6,847 nt of DNA from Betaproteobacteria bacterium (GCA_947448675.1 CANFOR010000153.1:1-6847), one strand, 5' to 3'. Positions 1 to 6,405 are shown, counted from the first letter of the stretch. Translations and numbers: made by a program. The notes: a model not told the origin generated them from the letters alone.

Positions 1-736
1 CCTGAACAGCCGCCAAATGACGGCCTGGATGGTCGAGGGCAATGGCCTCAAACTCATGCGCGAGTTCTACGCCAAATACAACATCGTTAACTTCCCCGGC
101 GGCAACACCGGCGCGCAAATGGGCGGCTGGTACCGCAAAGAAATCAAGAGTGTTAAAGACATCAAGGGCCTGAAGTTCCGCGTTGGCGGTTTTGCGGGCA
201 AGGTGATTGAACGCATGGGCGGCGTGCCGCAAAACATTCCCGGCGGCGAGATTTACCCTGCGCTGGAAAAGGGCACCATCGACGCGGCCGAGTGGGTCGG
301 CCCTTATGACGACCAAAAGCTCGGCTTTAACAAAGTCGCGCCCTTCTACTATTACCCTGGCTGGTGGGAAGGCGGCCCTGAGCTGGACTTCTTCATCAAC
401 AACAAAGCTTTTGAAGCCCTCACACCCGAGAACAAAGCCATTGTAGAGGCCGCTGCGGCCCAGGCCCATGTGCAAATGCAAGCCCGCTACGATGCCAAAA
501 ACCCCATGGCGCTCAAGCAGTTGGTCGGCGCTGGCACCAAGCTGCGCCCTTTCCCGCCCGACGTGATGAACGAGGCCTTCAAGCAAGCCATGGCCTTGTA
601 CGATGAGCTGTCAGCCAAAAATGAAAACTGGAAAAAGGTCTACGCCGATTACAGCAAGTTCCGCGCAGAGCAAAACCTGTGGTTCCGCTTTACCGAAGCC
701 ACGTTTGACCGTTTTATGCAAGCGCAAAAACTGTAA
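1..736 (+). CDS. TRAP transporter solute-binding protein, DctP/TakP type (5' truncated)
   Basis: This is the C-terminal part of a periplasmic solute-binding protein of a tripartite ATP-independent periplasmic (TRAP) transporter. It would capture an organic acid and hand it to DctQM-type membrane subunits, which are not in the window. The reading frame is open from base 2, so the signal peptide and N-terminal lobe lie outside. Family hallmarks are visible: the FPGGNTGAQMGGW stretch, the LKFRVGG motif whose Arg (codon 179-181) corresponds to the carboxylate-binding TRAP arginine, and the ALEKGTIDAAEWVGPYDD block. The Gln of GAQMGG sits 21 residues before that Arg, as Gln155 does before Arg176 in TakP. 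A Glu-Trp pair follows, as expected in the TakP (2-oxoacid, COG4663) branch. The ligand is not determined; a 2-oxoacid or other monocarboxylate is a family-based guess. It converges with the sixA gene at a shared terminator. Confidence 0.9.
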   Translation, partial: LNSRQMTAWMVEGNGLKLMREFYAKYNIVNFPGGNTGAQMGGWYRKEIKSVKDIKGLKFRVGGFAGKVIERMGGVPQNIPGGEIYPALEKGTIDAAEWVGPYDDQKLGFNKVAPFYYYPGWWEGGPELDFFINNKAFEALTPENKAIVEAAAAQAHVQMQARYDAKNPMALKQLVGAGTKLRPFPPDVMNEAFKQAMALYDELSAKNENWKKVYADYSKFRAEQNLWFRFTEATFDRFMQAQKL

Positions 737-749
737 TTGGCGTTGAGCT

Positions 750-780
750 AAAAAACCGCGCTTAAGGGCGCGGTTTTTTT
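750..780. terminator. Bidirectional rho-independent terminator
   Basis: An A-tract and CCGCGC arm (750-761) pairs with GCGCGG plus a T-tract (768-779) around a 6-nt loop that may shrink to 4 nt through a T-G pair. The A-tract on one side and T-tract on the other make it work in both directions. It lies 14 nt after the TAA of the TRAP gene and 3 nt beyond the minus-strand stop of sixA, so it probably ends both converging transcripts. Confidence 0.88.
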
Positions 781-782
781 TG

Positions 783-1241
783 CTAGAGCATTTCGGGTGA
801 CTGCACCGTCAGCAACATGGTTTGGCGTTCGCCCATGCGCTCGCGACTGCGCAGCCACCACAGCGCGCCCTTCTTCACGGCAAACTCCTCAGGCAGACCC
901 AAAAGTTGCGCAATCACTGCACCCAAAGTGGGTTGGTGGCCCACCACCAAAATAGTGGATTTACCTTCAGGCCAACGTACCAAAGTGAGCAAGTCTTGTG
1001 CACCCGCGCCAGGCCCCAATTCTTCACGCAATTTGAACTTGCGACCCAAGGCCAAAACGGTTTGCTCTGTGCGCCGGGCCGGGCTGGCCACAATGCGCGC
1101 GCCCTCGGGCAATTGGCGGTCTAGCCACACCGCCATGCGGGCGGCTTGCTTTTCACCGCGTGCCGTGAGCGAACGCTCCATGTCGTTGCAGCCCTCTTGC
1201 CACTCTTGCGCTTCGGCGTGCCGCCACAAAATCAAGTCCAT
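783..1241 (-). CDS. sixA: SixA-type phosphohistidine phosphatase
   Basis: A 152-residue protein of the histidine phosphatase (phosphoglycerate mutase-like) superfamily, close in length to E. coli SixA (161 aa). The N-terminus carries the catalytic RH motif as WRHAEA with His8. SPARRTEQT (53-61) supplies the conserved arginines, and VVGHQPTLG holds the second histidine, His102. The alanine after RH, in place of the RHG glycine, is a variant of the usual motif. SixA in E. coli dephosphorylates phosphohistidine in phosphorelay or nitrogen-PTS proteins; the target here is unknown. I chose the ATG at 1239-1241 because the RH motif follows at once; the frame stays open to a TTG at 1637, but that part is a shadow of ppk. 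The start lies 5 nt after the ppk stop with no clear Shine-Dalgarno sequence, so translational coupling to ppk is likely. It is the last gene of the block. Confidence 0.85.
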   Translation of the reverse strand: MDLILWRHAEAQEWQEGCNDMERSLTARGEKQAARMAVWLDRQLPEGARIVASPARRTEQTVLALGRKFKLREELGPGAGAQDLLTLVRWPEGKSTILVVGHQPTLGAVIAQLLGLPEEFAVKKGALWWLRSRERMGERQTMLLTVQSPEML

Positions 1242-1246
1242 GCTTG

Positions 1247-3325
1247 CTAGCCCGCGGTGGTACTGCGTGGGGAAGTGGCTACACCGTGCAATGCCATCAA
1301 AGCCTCTTGGGCGCCGTGCACTTCGGCGCTGCCATCGGCATTGACGCGCTGGTACTGGCCGTTGGCTTGCAGGCTCCAGGCGTCTTTGGTGTCGCACAAA
1401 TAGGCGGTCAGGCATTCGTCCACTATGCGTTGTCGAATGCGCGCATCGGTCACTGGCCAGGCAATTTCTACCCGGCGCAGCATGTTGCGGTTCATCCAGT
1501 CGGCACTGGACAAATACAGCTCGTCCTCTTGGCCAATGCGAAAGTAAAACACCCGTGAATGCTCCAGCATGCGGCCAATCACCGAGCGCACGCGGATGTT
1601 GTCGGTCCAGCCCGGCACTTGCGCGGGCAGCATACAAGCGCCGCGCACGATCAGGTCGATCTGCACACCTTGCTGCCCTGCTTTGATGAGGGCGTGCATC
1701 AAAGCCTCGTCGGTAAGCGCATTCATTTTGACGACGATGCGGGTGTCTTTTTGCAGCGCTGCCGCCTGAGCGACTTGCTCAATTTTTTCGATCAAACGGC
1801 GGTGCAAATAAAAGGGCGCCACCCACAGGCGCTGCATGCGCGGCAGCTTGATTTGACTGGCCACATTCAAAAACACATTGTCGATGTCGGCGGTGAGTGC
1901 CGGGTCGGCCGTGAGGTAGCTAAAGTCGGTATAGAGTTTGGCGGTGCGCGGGTTGTAGTTGCCGGTAGACAAGTGGGCATAGCGTTTGAGTGAGCGGCCT
2001 TCGCGCCGCGTGACCAGTAGCATTTTGGCGTGCGTTTTCAAGCCCACAATGCCGTAGACCACCTGCGCGCCAATCGACTCCAACATCTCGGCCCAGTTGA
2101 TATTGGCCTCTTCGTCAAAGCGGGCTTTCAACTCGACCACAGCCGTGACCTCGATGCCCCGGCGCACGGCTTCGCGCAGCAAGTCCATCATGGCCGCGTC
2201 GGCACCAATGCGGTAGATGGTTTGCTTGATGGCCAGCACATCGGGGTCGTGTACGGCTTCGCGCAAAAAGGCAATCACGCCGTCAAAACTCTCGTAAGGC
2301 TGGTGGATCAGCACGTCACCCTGGCGCAATTGCTCCATGATCGAACTGCCTTGGTGGAGTTCGTGCGGCCAGCTGCCTTGGTAGGGCGCAAACAACAAGT
2401 CGGGCGCGTTGACCAGGTCGATCAACTGGTTCATGCGCACCAAGTTCACCGGGCCGCGCACGCGGTAGAGCGCCTTGTCGGGCAGGTTAAATTGCTGTAG
2501 TAAAAATTGCGCCAAATGGTCGGAGCAACCCGAAGACACCTCTAGGCGCACAGCTTGGCCGTAGTGGCGGTGCTCTAAACCCTGGCGCAGCGCGGTGCGC
2601 AGGTTTTTCACGTCGTCGTCATCGACCGCCAAATCGGAATGGCGGGTGACGCGAAATTGCGAGAAGCTGCCCACCTCGCGGCCCGTGAACAGGTCGCTCA
2701 AATGCGCGCGCACCACGCTGGAGAGCGAAACAAAAAGATGCGACCGCCCAGCGCCTTTGTTAGATACTTTGCCCGGCATGCGAATCAAGCGTGGCAGCAC
2801 GCGCGGCACTTTGACAATGGCAATTTCGTTGTCGCGACCAAAGGCGTCTTGGCCGCCTAAGCGCACGATAAAGTTGAGCGATTTATTGGCCACTTGCGGA
2901 AACGGGTGCGCCGGGTCCAGGGCCACCGGCACCAGCAGGGGCCGCACTTCGCGCTCAAAGTACTCGCGTACCCAGCGCCGCTGCGCAATGTTGCGCTCCC
3001 CATGCGAGACGATACGGATGCCCTGCGCCGCCAGGGCGGGAATGATGTCGTCGTTGTAAATCGTGTACTGGTTGGCTACCAAACTATGGGCAGCAGCGGC
3101 CAGAGCTTCGAAGGAAGCTGCTGCCGGTGTAGAGGAGCTGCTCTCAGCCAAGGCTCCTGGTAAATGGGGCGCTGCGCGCACCTCGAAAAACTCGTCGAGA
3201 TTGGATGAGACGATGCACAAAAACCGCAGGCGCTCTAGCGCTGGCACCTCGGGGCGGCGCGCCCAATCGAGCACGCGCTCGTTGAAGGCCAAAATGCTGT
3301 GGTCACGGTCTAGAAATTTTTGCAC
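1247..3325 (-). CDS. ppk: Polyphosphate kinase 1
   Basis: A 692-residue cytoplasmic or membrane-associated enzyme that reversibly transfers the ATP gamma-phosphate onto polyphosphate. It has the full four-domain PPK1 length (E. coli 688 aa). Visible signature elements, with E. coli equivalents at a constant offset of 3: Asn42 in SSNLDEFFE (Asn45, ATP base site), Arg372 and Arg402 (Arg375/Arg405, Mg site), His432 in KTHAK (His435, the phosphorylated histidine), His451 in AHLSTGNYN (His454), Tyr465 (Tyr468) and His589 in LEHSR (His592). All key residues are present, so it should be active. The start codon is GTG at 3325; an in-frame TAA lies a few codons upstream with no ATG between, and no Shine-Dalgarno sequence is evident. 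It follows the glycosyltransferase stop by 18 nt and precedes sixA by 5 nt. The Ala/Ser-rich insertion around residues 56-82 is a low-complexity linker. Confidence 0.97.
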   Translation of the reverse strand: MQKFLDRDHSILAFNERVLDWARRPEVPALERLRFLCIVSSNLDEFFEVRAAPHLPGALAESSSSTPAAASFEALAAAAHSLVANQYTIYNDDIIPALAAQGIRIVSHGERNIAQRRWVREYFEREVRPLLVPVALDPAHPFPQVANKSLNFIVRLGGQDAFGRDNEIAIVKVPRVLPRLIRMPGKVSNKGAGRSHLFVSLSSVVRAHLSDLFTGREVGSFSQFRVTRHSDLAVDDDDVKNLRTALRQGLEHRHYGQAVRLEVSSGCSDHLAQFLLQQFNLPDKALYRVRGPVNLVRMNQLIDLVNAPDLLFAPYQGSWPHELHQGSSIMEQLRQGDVLIHQPYESFDGVIAFLREAVHDPDVLAIKQTIYRIGADAAMMDLLREAVRRGIEVTAVVELKARFDEEANINWAEMLESIGAQVVYGIVGLKTHAKMLLVTRREGRSLKRYAHLSTGNYNPRTAKLYTDFSYLTADPALTADIDNVFLNVASQIKLPRMQRLWVAPFYLHRRLIEKIEQVAQAAALQKDTRIVVKMNALTDEALMHALIKAGQQGVQIDLIVRGACMLPAQVPGWTDNIRVRSVIGRMLEHSRVFYFRIGQEDELYLSSADWMNRNMLRRVEIAWPVTDARIRQRIVDECLTAYLCDTKDAWSLQANGQYQRVNADGSAEVHGAQEALMALHGVATSPRSTTAG

Positions 3326-3343
3326 TGCGGAGTTTGAGAAAGA

Positions 3344-4441
3344 TTAGGTTGCACTAGCGGGCCCGGTGCTGGTGAGCAGAGTATGCGCTGCAGCGTCAGT
3401 ATGGTCAGCTAGACTCACACGCGCACCATTGCTGCAGTGTACTAAATGCCCCATGAACTGCGCCACGGCAGTGTCCCAAGAGAAGCCCAAGGCGCGCTGG
3501 CGTGCGCTACTGCGTGGCAGGGCCAGGGCTTGCATAACGGCTTCGCGCAGATCCTCGCGCATGCAACCGGCCTGGCTGTCGCCCAACACCTCTACAGGGC
3601 CGTGCACTGGGTACGCTGCCACCGGTGTGCCACAGGCCATGGCCTCTAGCATGACCAACCCAAAAGTGTCAGCATGGCTGGGGAAGACAAACACATCGGC
3701 GGCCCCATACACCTTAGACAACTCATGGCGAGGCAGCACGCCGAGCCAACGCACTTGCGGATAGCGCTGCTTTAAGCTCTGCTCCAGGGGACCGACACCG
3801 CAGACAATTTTGGTGCCCGGAATGTCCAAGTCTAAAAACGCGGCAATGTTTTTTTCATACGAAACCCGGCCGACAAACAAGCTTACCGGGCGGGCCAACA
3901 AGCCCAGCGCAGGGTAATTGCGTGCAGCGGGCTGGTAGTCAAACAGACCCATGTCTACGCCGTGCGTCCACTCGCGCAAATTGCTAAAACCGCGCTCGGC
4001 CAACATGCGCTGCACGCCCAAGGTGGGCACCAGAACACCCGACGAGGGCTTGTGAAAATGCCGAAACAGCGCATAGCCCCAAGACAGCGGCACCTTGATG
4101 GCGGCGTTCAAAATTTCGGGAAATTTGGTATGAAAGGCGGTGGTAAAAGCCAGCTTGCTGCGCATGCAGTAAGAGCGTGCCGCCCAGCCCAACGGGCCTT
4201 CGGTGGCAATATGGATGCAGTCGGGCGCATAGGCCTTGAGCTGCTGCGTTAGAACGGCTTTGGGGGCAATGGCCAGGTCGATACCAGCATAGCCTGGGCA
4301 GGGCCGGGTGCGAAACAGGCTGGGCTGAATCACCAACACCTGGTGGCCCTGGCTTTCCATGGCACGCACCAGTTCCACCAGCGTAGTGACCACGCCATTG
4401 ACCTGAGGCAACCAAGCATCGGTGACCAAGGCGAGTTTCAT
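3344..4441 (-). CDS. GT4-family glycosyltransferase, probable diacylglycerol glycosyltransferase (Agt-like)
   Basis: A 365-residue GT-B fold, retaining glycosyltransferase of CAZy family GT4, related to the SqdX/MgtA/Agt branch. The N-terminal acceptor domain opens with MKLALVTDAWLPQVNGVV (glycine-rich loop near Asn15). The donor domain has FVGRVSYEKN (189-198, Arg192 and Lys197 for the nucleotide diphosphate) and DTFGLVMLEAMACGTPV (258-274). The first acidic residue of the usual E-x7-E motif is Asp258; the second, Glu266, is intact. No signal peptide or membrane helix is seen; such enzymes bind the inner leaflet as monotopic proteins. The ATG overlaps the stop of the phosphoesterase (ATGA, 4438-4441), which couples the two. 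Next to a PlcP-like enzyme, the likely acceptor is diacylglycerol, giving phosphorus-free glycolipids. Family membership is firm; donor and acceptor are inferred. A mannosyl- or sulfoquinovosyl-transferase role cannot be excluded. The last ~27 residues look like an unconserved tail. Confidence 0.85.
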   Translation of the reverse strand: MKLALVTDAWLPQVNGVVTTLVELVRAMESQGHQVLVIQPSLFRTRPCPGYAGIDLAIAPKAVLTQQLKAYAPDCIHIATEGPLGWAARSYCMRSKLAFTTAFHTKFPEILNAAIKVPLSWGYALFRHFHKPSSGVLVPTLGVQRMLAERGFSNLREWTHGVDMGLFDYQPAARNYPALGLLARPVSLFVGRVSYEKNIAAFLDLDIPGTKIVCGVGPLEQSLKQRYPQVRWLGVLPRHELSKVYGAADVFVFPSHADTFGLVMLEAMACGTPVAAYPVHGPVEVLGDSQAGCMREDLREAVMQALALPRSSARQRALGFSWDTAVAQFMGHLVHCSNGARVSLADHTDAAAHTLLTSTGPASAT

Positions 4442-5394
4442 AGGCTGTATTCCGGCGTTTGGGGCTGTGTGGTTTGCGCTTGTCTGGTTTGCTGCTGCGT
4501 GGCGCGTTCCGTGCTGCTAGCGCCCCGGGGCGCGGCGTTGCAGCTCAGCAATTGCAAAGTGCCGTCGTAATGCTCGACCAAGGCGCTGCGGCTCTCGACC
4601 CAGTCGCCGTCATTGCAATAGAGCACGCCGTCGATGTCGCGCATTTCGGCGCGGTGGATATGGCCGCACACCACACCTTGGTAGCCACGCTTGCGCGCTT
4701 CATGCGCCACGGCTTGCTCAAAGTCCAACACGTAGTTCAGCGCTTTTTTGACCTTGTGCTTCAGGTAGGCCGAGAGCGACCAGTACGGTAGCCCCAGGCG
4801 TCCGCGCAAGAGGTTCAGGTAGCGGTTGAGCTTGAGCGTGAACTCATACAAGTTGTCGCCCAAATAGGCCAGCCACTTGGCATTTTGCACCACGCCGTCG
4901 AAATAGTCGCCATGGATGACCCACAAGCGGCGGCCGTCGGCGGTGATGTGGGTGGCCTCGTCGATCACCTCAATGCCGCCAAACTGGTGGCCAATGAAGC
5001 CGCGCGCAAACTCGTCATGGTTGCCCGGCACATAGACCACGCGGCAGCCCTTGCGCGCACGGCGCAGCAGCTTTTGGATCACGTCGTTGTGGGCCTGGGG
5101 CCAGTACCAGCGACGGCGCAGTTGCCAGCCGTCAATGATGTCGCCAACCAAGTAGAGCATGTCGCTGGGGTGGGCTTTCAGAAAATCCAGCAAGGCATCG
5201 GCCTGACAGCCGGGCGTGCCCAGGTGCAGGTCAGAGATGAAGACCGCGCGAAAGCGGTTGAGGCCCGTCTCGCCTGGAGCTTCAGGCTCAAGGTCGGTAG
5301 CCAAGGGAGCCAGGGCACCGTGGAACTGGCTCAGCCAGGCCGCTGGCGCCGCCCCCTCAGGGGGGAAGCGCAGCGCGCTTCGGGGGTGGGCCAT
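4438..5394 (-). CDS. plcP: PlcP-like metallophosphoesterase (commonly annotated as UDP-2,3-diacylglucosamine diphosphatase)
   Basis: A 318-residue calcineurin-type metallophosphoesterase of the COG2908 group. Two-metal ligands are all visible: DLH (Asp55, His57), GDIID (Asp85), GNHDE (Asn125, His126), the IHGD histidine (His161) and GHIH (His245, His247). The WYWPQAHNDVIQKLLRRARKG block and DGDWVES near the end resemble Sinorhizobium meliloti PlcP, a phospholipase C that strips headgroups from phosphatidylcholine and other phospholipids under phosphate limitation. E. coli LpxH belongs to the same superfamily, hence the common automatic name. I favour PlcP because of the GT4 and OlsB partners and the Pho-box-like promoter. 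The ATG at 5394 begins 1 nt after the upstream TGA. The core starts only at about residue 47; residues 2-22 come from a GC-rich palindromic repeat. A TTG at 5442 would extend the frame into the upstream gene and is less likely. The last ~30 residues are Gln/Thr-rich and look disordered. Confidence 0.82.
   Translation of the reverse strand: MAHPRSALRFPPEGAAPAAWLSQFHGALAPLATDLEPEAPGETGLNRFRAVFISDLHLGTPGCQADALLDFLKAHPSDMLYLVGDIIDGWQLRRRWYWPQAHNDVIQKLLRRARKGCRVVYVPGNHDEFARGFIGHQFGGIEVIDEATHITADGRRLWVIHGDYFDGVVQNAKWLAYLGDNLYEFTLKLNRYLNLLRGRLGLPYWSLSAYLKHKVKKALNYVLDFEQAVAHEARKRGYQGVVCGHIHRAEMRDIDGVLYCNDGDWVESRSALVEHYDGTLQLLSCNAAPRGASSTERATQQQTRQAQTTQPQTPEYSL
5328..5392. repeat. GC-rich palindromic repeat of Comamonadaceae type, inside the plcP 5' end
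   Basis: The segment contains two adjacent inverted repeats: CCCCCT / AGGGGG (5352-5357 and 5359-5364, 1-nt centre), then GAAGCGC / GCGCTTC (5365-5371 and 5375-5381, 3-nt loop), followed by CGGGGGTGGGCC. The composition differs sharply from flanking coding sequence. From memory, very similar elements recur between genes in Comamonadaceae genomes; only one copy is in this window, so repetition is not shown here. It lies in frame and encodes about the first 22 residues of the PlcP-like protein. The outer ends are approximate. Confidence 0.6.
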
Positions 5395-5395
5395 T

Positions 5396-6232
5396 TCAAA
5401 CGCCCAAGAAGTGCTTACGGTAGCGGCTGGGCAGGTCGGCAATGCGCATCAGCATGGGCAGGTCAGCGGTGTTGAAGTCGGGGTCCCAAGCGGGCGCGCC
5501 CAAGACCTTGGCACCCAAGCGCAAATAGCCTTTGATGAGGGCCGGCGGCTCGACCAACACGCTGGCGTCAAACTGCTCGACCGGCAGTGGCAAGCGCGGG
5601 CGCACATGGAACTCGATCGGCGCCATATGGGTTTGGCTGACCTGCTGCCAAATGCTGGCTGCCGCCTGGCCACTGATCACACCGTTGTGCAGCATAGGGA
5701 TGCTAGCGCAGCCGATCATGGTGTCGAGTTGGTTGCGTACCATGAACTCGGCCAAAGCGCCCCACAGAGCCAATATGACGCCTCCATGGCGATGTTCGGG
5801 GTGCACGCAACTGCGGCCCAGCTCGACCATGCGTTCGCGTAGGGAACGCAGGCGGGTCAGGTCGAACTCGGTGTCGCTGTAGGTGCTGCCCACTCGCTTG
5901 GCTTGGGCCGGGGTCAGCACCCGGTAGGTACCGATCACTTCGCCGGTGGCTTGGCTGCGCACCAAGAGGTGCTCGCAGTAGTCGTCAAAAATATCGACGT
6001 CGTGCCCGGGCAGCGTAGTGCTGAGCTGGGCACCCATTTCGCCGGCAAACACCGCGTACCTTAGACGCTGCGCTTGCCGAACCTCGTCTTGGTGCTGGGC
6101 CCACGCCACTTGAATGCCGTTTTGCTCATTTTCTGCAAGCCGCGAAATCCGCTCAGTGCCGCTTCGATGAAGTGACCCCCGAGGTAAGGCTATAGGTGAC
6201 AGTGGCATGGTGGGGTTGGGCAACTCGTTCAT
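5396..6232 (-). CDS. olsB: OlsB-like GNAT N-acyltransferase (ornithine lipid synthesis, first step)
   Basis: A 278-residue acyltransferase of the COG3176 'putative hemolysin' family, which includes OlsB, the enzyme that N-acylates ornithine from 3-hydroxyacyl-ACP to give lyso-ornithine lipid. Conserved blocks: QAQRLRYAVFAGEMGA (53-68), DDYCEHLLV (83-91), GTYRVLTP (101-108), ELGRSCVHPEHR (137-148, the GNAT acyl-donor region), GCASI (174-178) and the C-terminal LIKGYLRLGAKVLGAPAWDP (232-251) through RIADLPSRYRKHFLG. Length fits OlsB. I chose the ATG at 6230-6232 because an AGGAG sequence (6240-6244) sits 7 nt upstream; the frame continues to a TTG at 6322, but that would run through the promoter. 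It heads the five-gene block and its stop is 1 nt before plcP. No olsA-type second acyltransferase is in the window. The amino acid substrate (ornithine, or glutamine as in GlsB relatives) cannot be told from sequence. Confidence 0.8.
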   Translation of the reverse strand: MNELPNPTMPLSPIALPRGSLHRSGTERISRLAENEQNGIQVAWAQHQDEVRQAQRLRYAVFAGEMGAQLSTTLPGHDVDIFDDYCEHLLVRSQATGEVIGTYRVLTPAQAKRVGSTYSDTEFDLTRLRSLRERMVELGRSCVHPEHRHGGVILALWGALAEFMVRNQLDTMIGCASIPMLHNGVISGQAAASIWQQVSQTHMAPIEFHVRPRLPLPVEQFDASVLVEPPALIKGYLRLGAKVLGAPAWDPDFNTADLPMLMRIADLPSRYRKHFLGV

Positions 6233-6239
6233 CGGTGTA

Positions 6240-6244
6240 CTCCT
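6240..6244 (-). promoter_or_regulatory. Shine-Dalgarno site fixing the olsB start
   Basis: AGGAG on the minus strand, separated by 7 nt from the ATG at 6232. It is the best ribosome binding site on the minus strand of the window and argues for this start over the TTG 90 nt upstream. Confidence 0.85.
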
Positions 6245-6264
6245 GTGCGGTGTTTTTGATCTCC

Positions 6265-6322
6265 TAAATATGCCCTCGCGCAGTGACGCGTTTATGGCAG
6301 ATTTTTGGCAATTTGATGACAA
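6265..6322 (-). promoter_or_regulatory. Probable PhoB-dependent promoter: four Pho-box-like units plus -10
   Basis: Read on the minus strand, four 7-mers recur with an exact 11-nt period: TTGTCAT (from 6322), TTGCCAA (from 6311), CTGCCAT (from 6300) and GCGTCAC (from 6289). The first and second spacers are A-rich, as is the third (AAAC). Against the E. coli Pho box (CTGTCAT, 4-nt A/T spacer, CTGTCAC or T), adjacent pairs match at 13, 14 and 14 of 18 positions by my count. The last 7-mer ends 10 nt before CATATT (6272-6267), a plausible -10 and the spacing typical of PhoB-activated promoters, which lack a good -35. Transcription would begin near 6260 and leave a leader of about 30 nt before olsB. 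PhoB binding is inferred. Confidence 0.68.
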
Positions 6323-6375
6323 AATGGGCTGCAGTGCGCTTCAAATTTGCGTGAAATGCTATTATTTTTATAGCG

Positions 6376-6405
6376 TTTACAATTTGATTGTATTGCTTCT
6401 ATAAT
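6376..6405 (+). promoter_or_regulatory. Sigma-70 promoter of arsR
   Basis: TTTACA (6376-6381) and a perfect TATAAT (6400-6405) are separated by 18 nt. Transcription would begin near 6412, only about 11 nt before the arsR ATG, leaving almost no room for a Shine-Dalgarno site, and none is seen. Confidence 0.75.

Noticed and set aside
207..446. Small plus-strand frame inside the TRAP gene
   Set aside because: Out-of-frame shadow of the conserved solute-binding protein, with no supporting motif.
1242..1637. N-terminal extension of the sixA frame to a TTG at 1637
   Set aside because: It lies wholly inside ppk in another frame, has no family resemblance, and the catalytic RH motif begins right after the ATG at 1241.
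1559..2500. Plus-strand open frames opposite ppk (1559-1993, 2030-2500)
   Set aside because: They are antisense shadows of a strongly conserved gene; the His- and Gln-rich translations match no family and have no ribosome binding sites.
5352..5381. GC-rich hairpins read as a terminator between olsB and plcP
   Set aside because: There is no T-tract after either stem on the operon strand, and the hairpins lie inside the coding frame.
5395..5442. Extension of the plcP frame to a TTG at 5442
   Set aside because: It would overlap the conserved C-terminus of OlsB by 47 nt; the ATG at 5394, 1 nt after the olsB stop, fits the operon better.
4885..5842. Plus-strand open frames opposite plcP and olsB (4885-5475, 5216-5842)
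   Set aside because: Antisense to well-supported genes, no recognisable domains; length is explained by high-GC codon bias on the other strand.
6233..6322. 30-codon N-terminal extension of the olsB frame to a TTG at 6322
   Set aside because: It runs through the Pho-box-like array and the -10, while the ATG at 6232 has a strong AGGAG 7 nt upstream.
6323..6400. Second minus-strand sigma-70 promoter for olsB in the AT-rich stretch
   Set aside because: A TATAAA-like hexamer is present but no -35 at acceptable spacing; AT richness is explained by the arsR promoter on the other strand.
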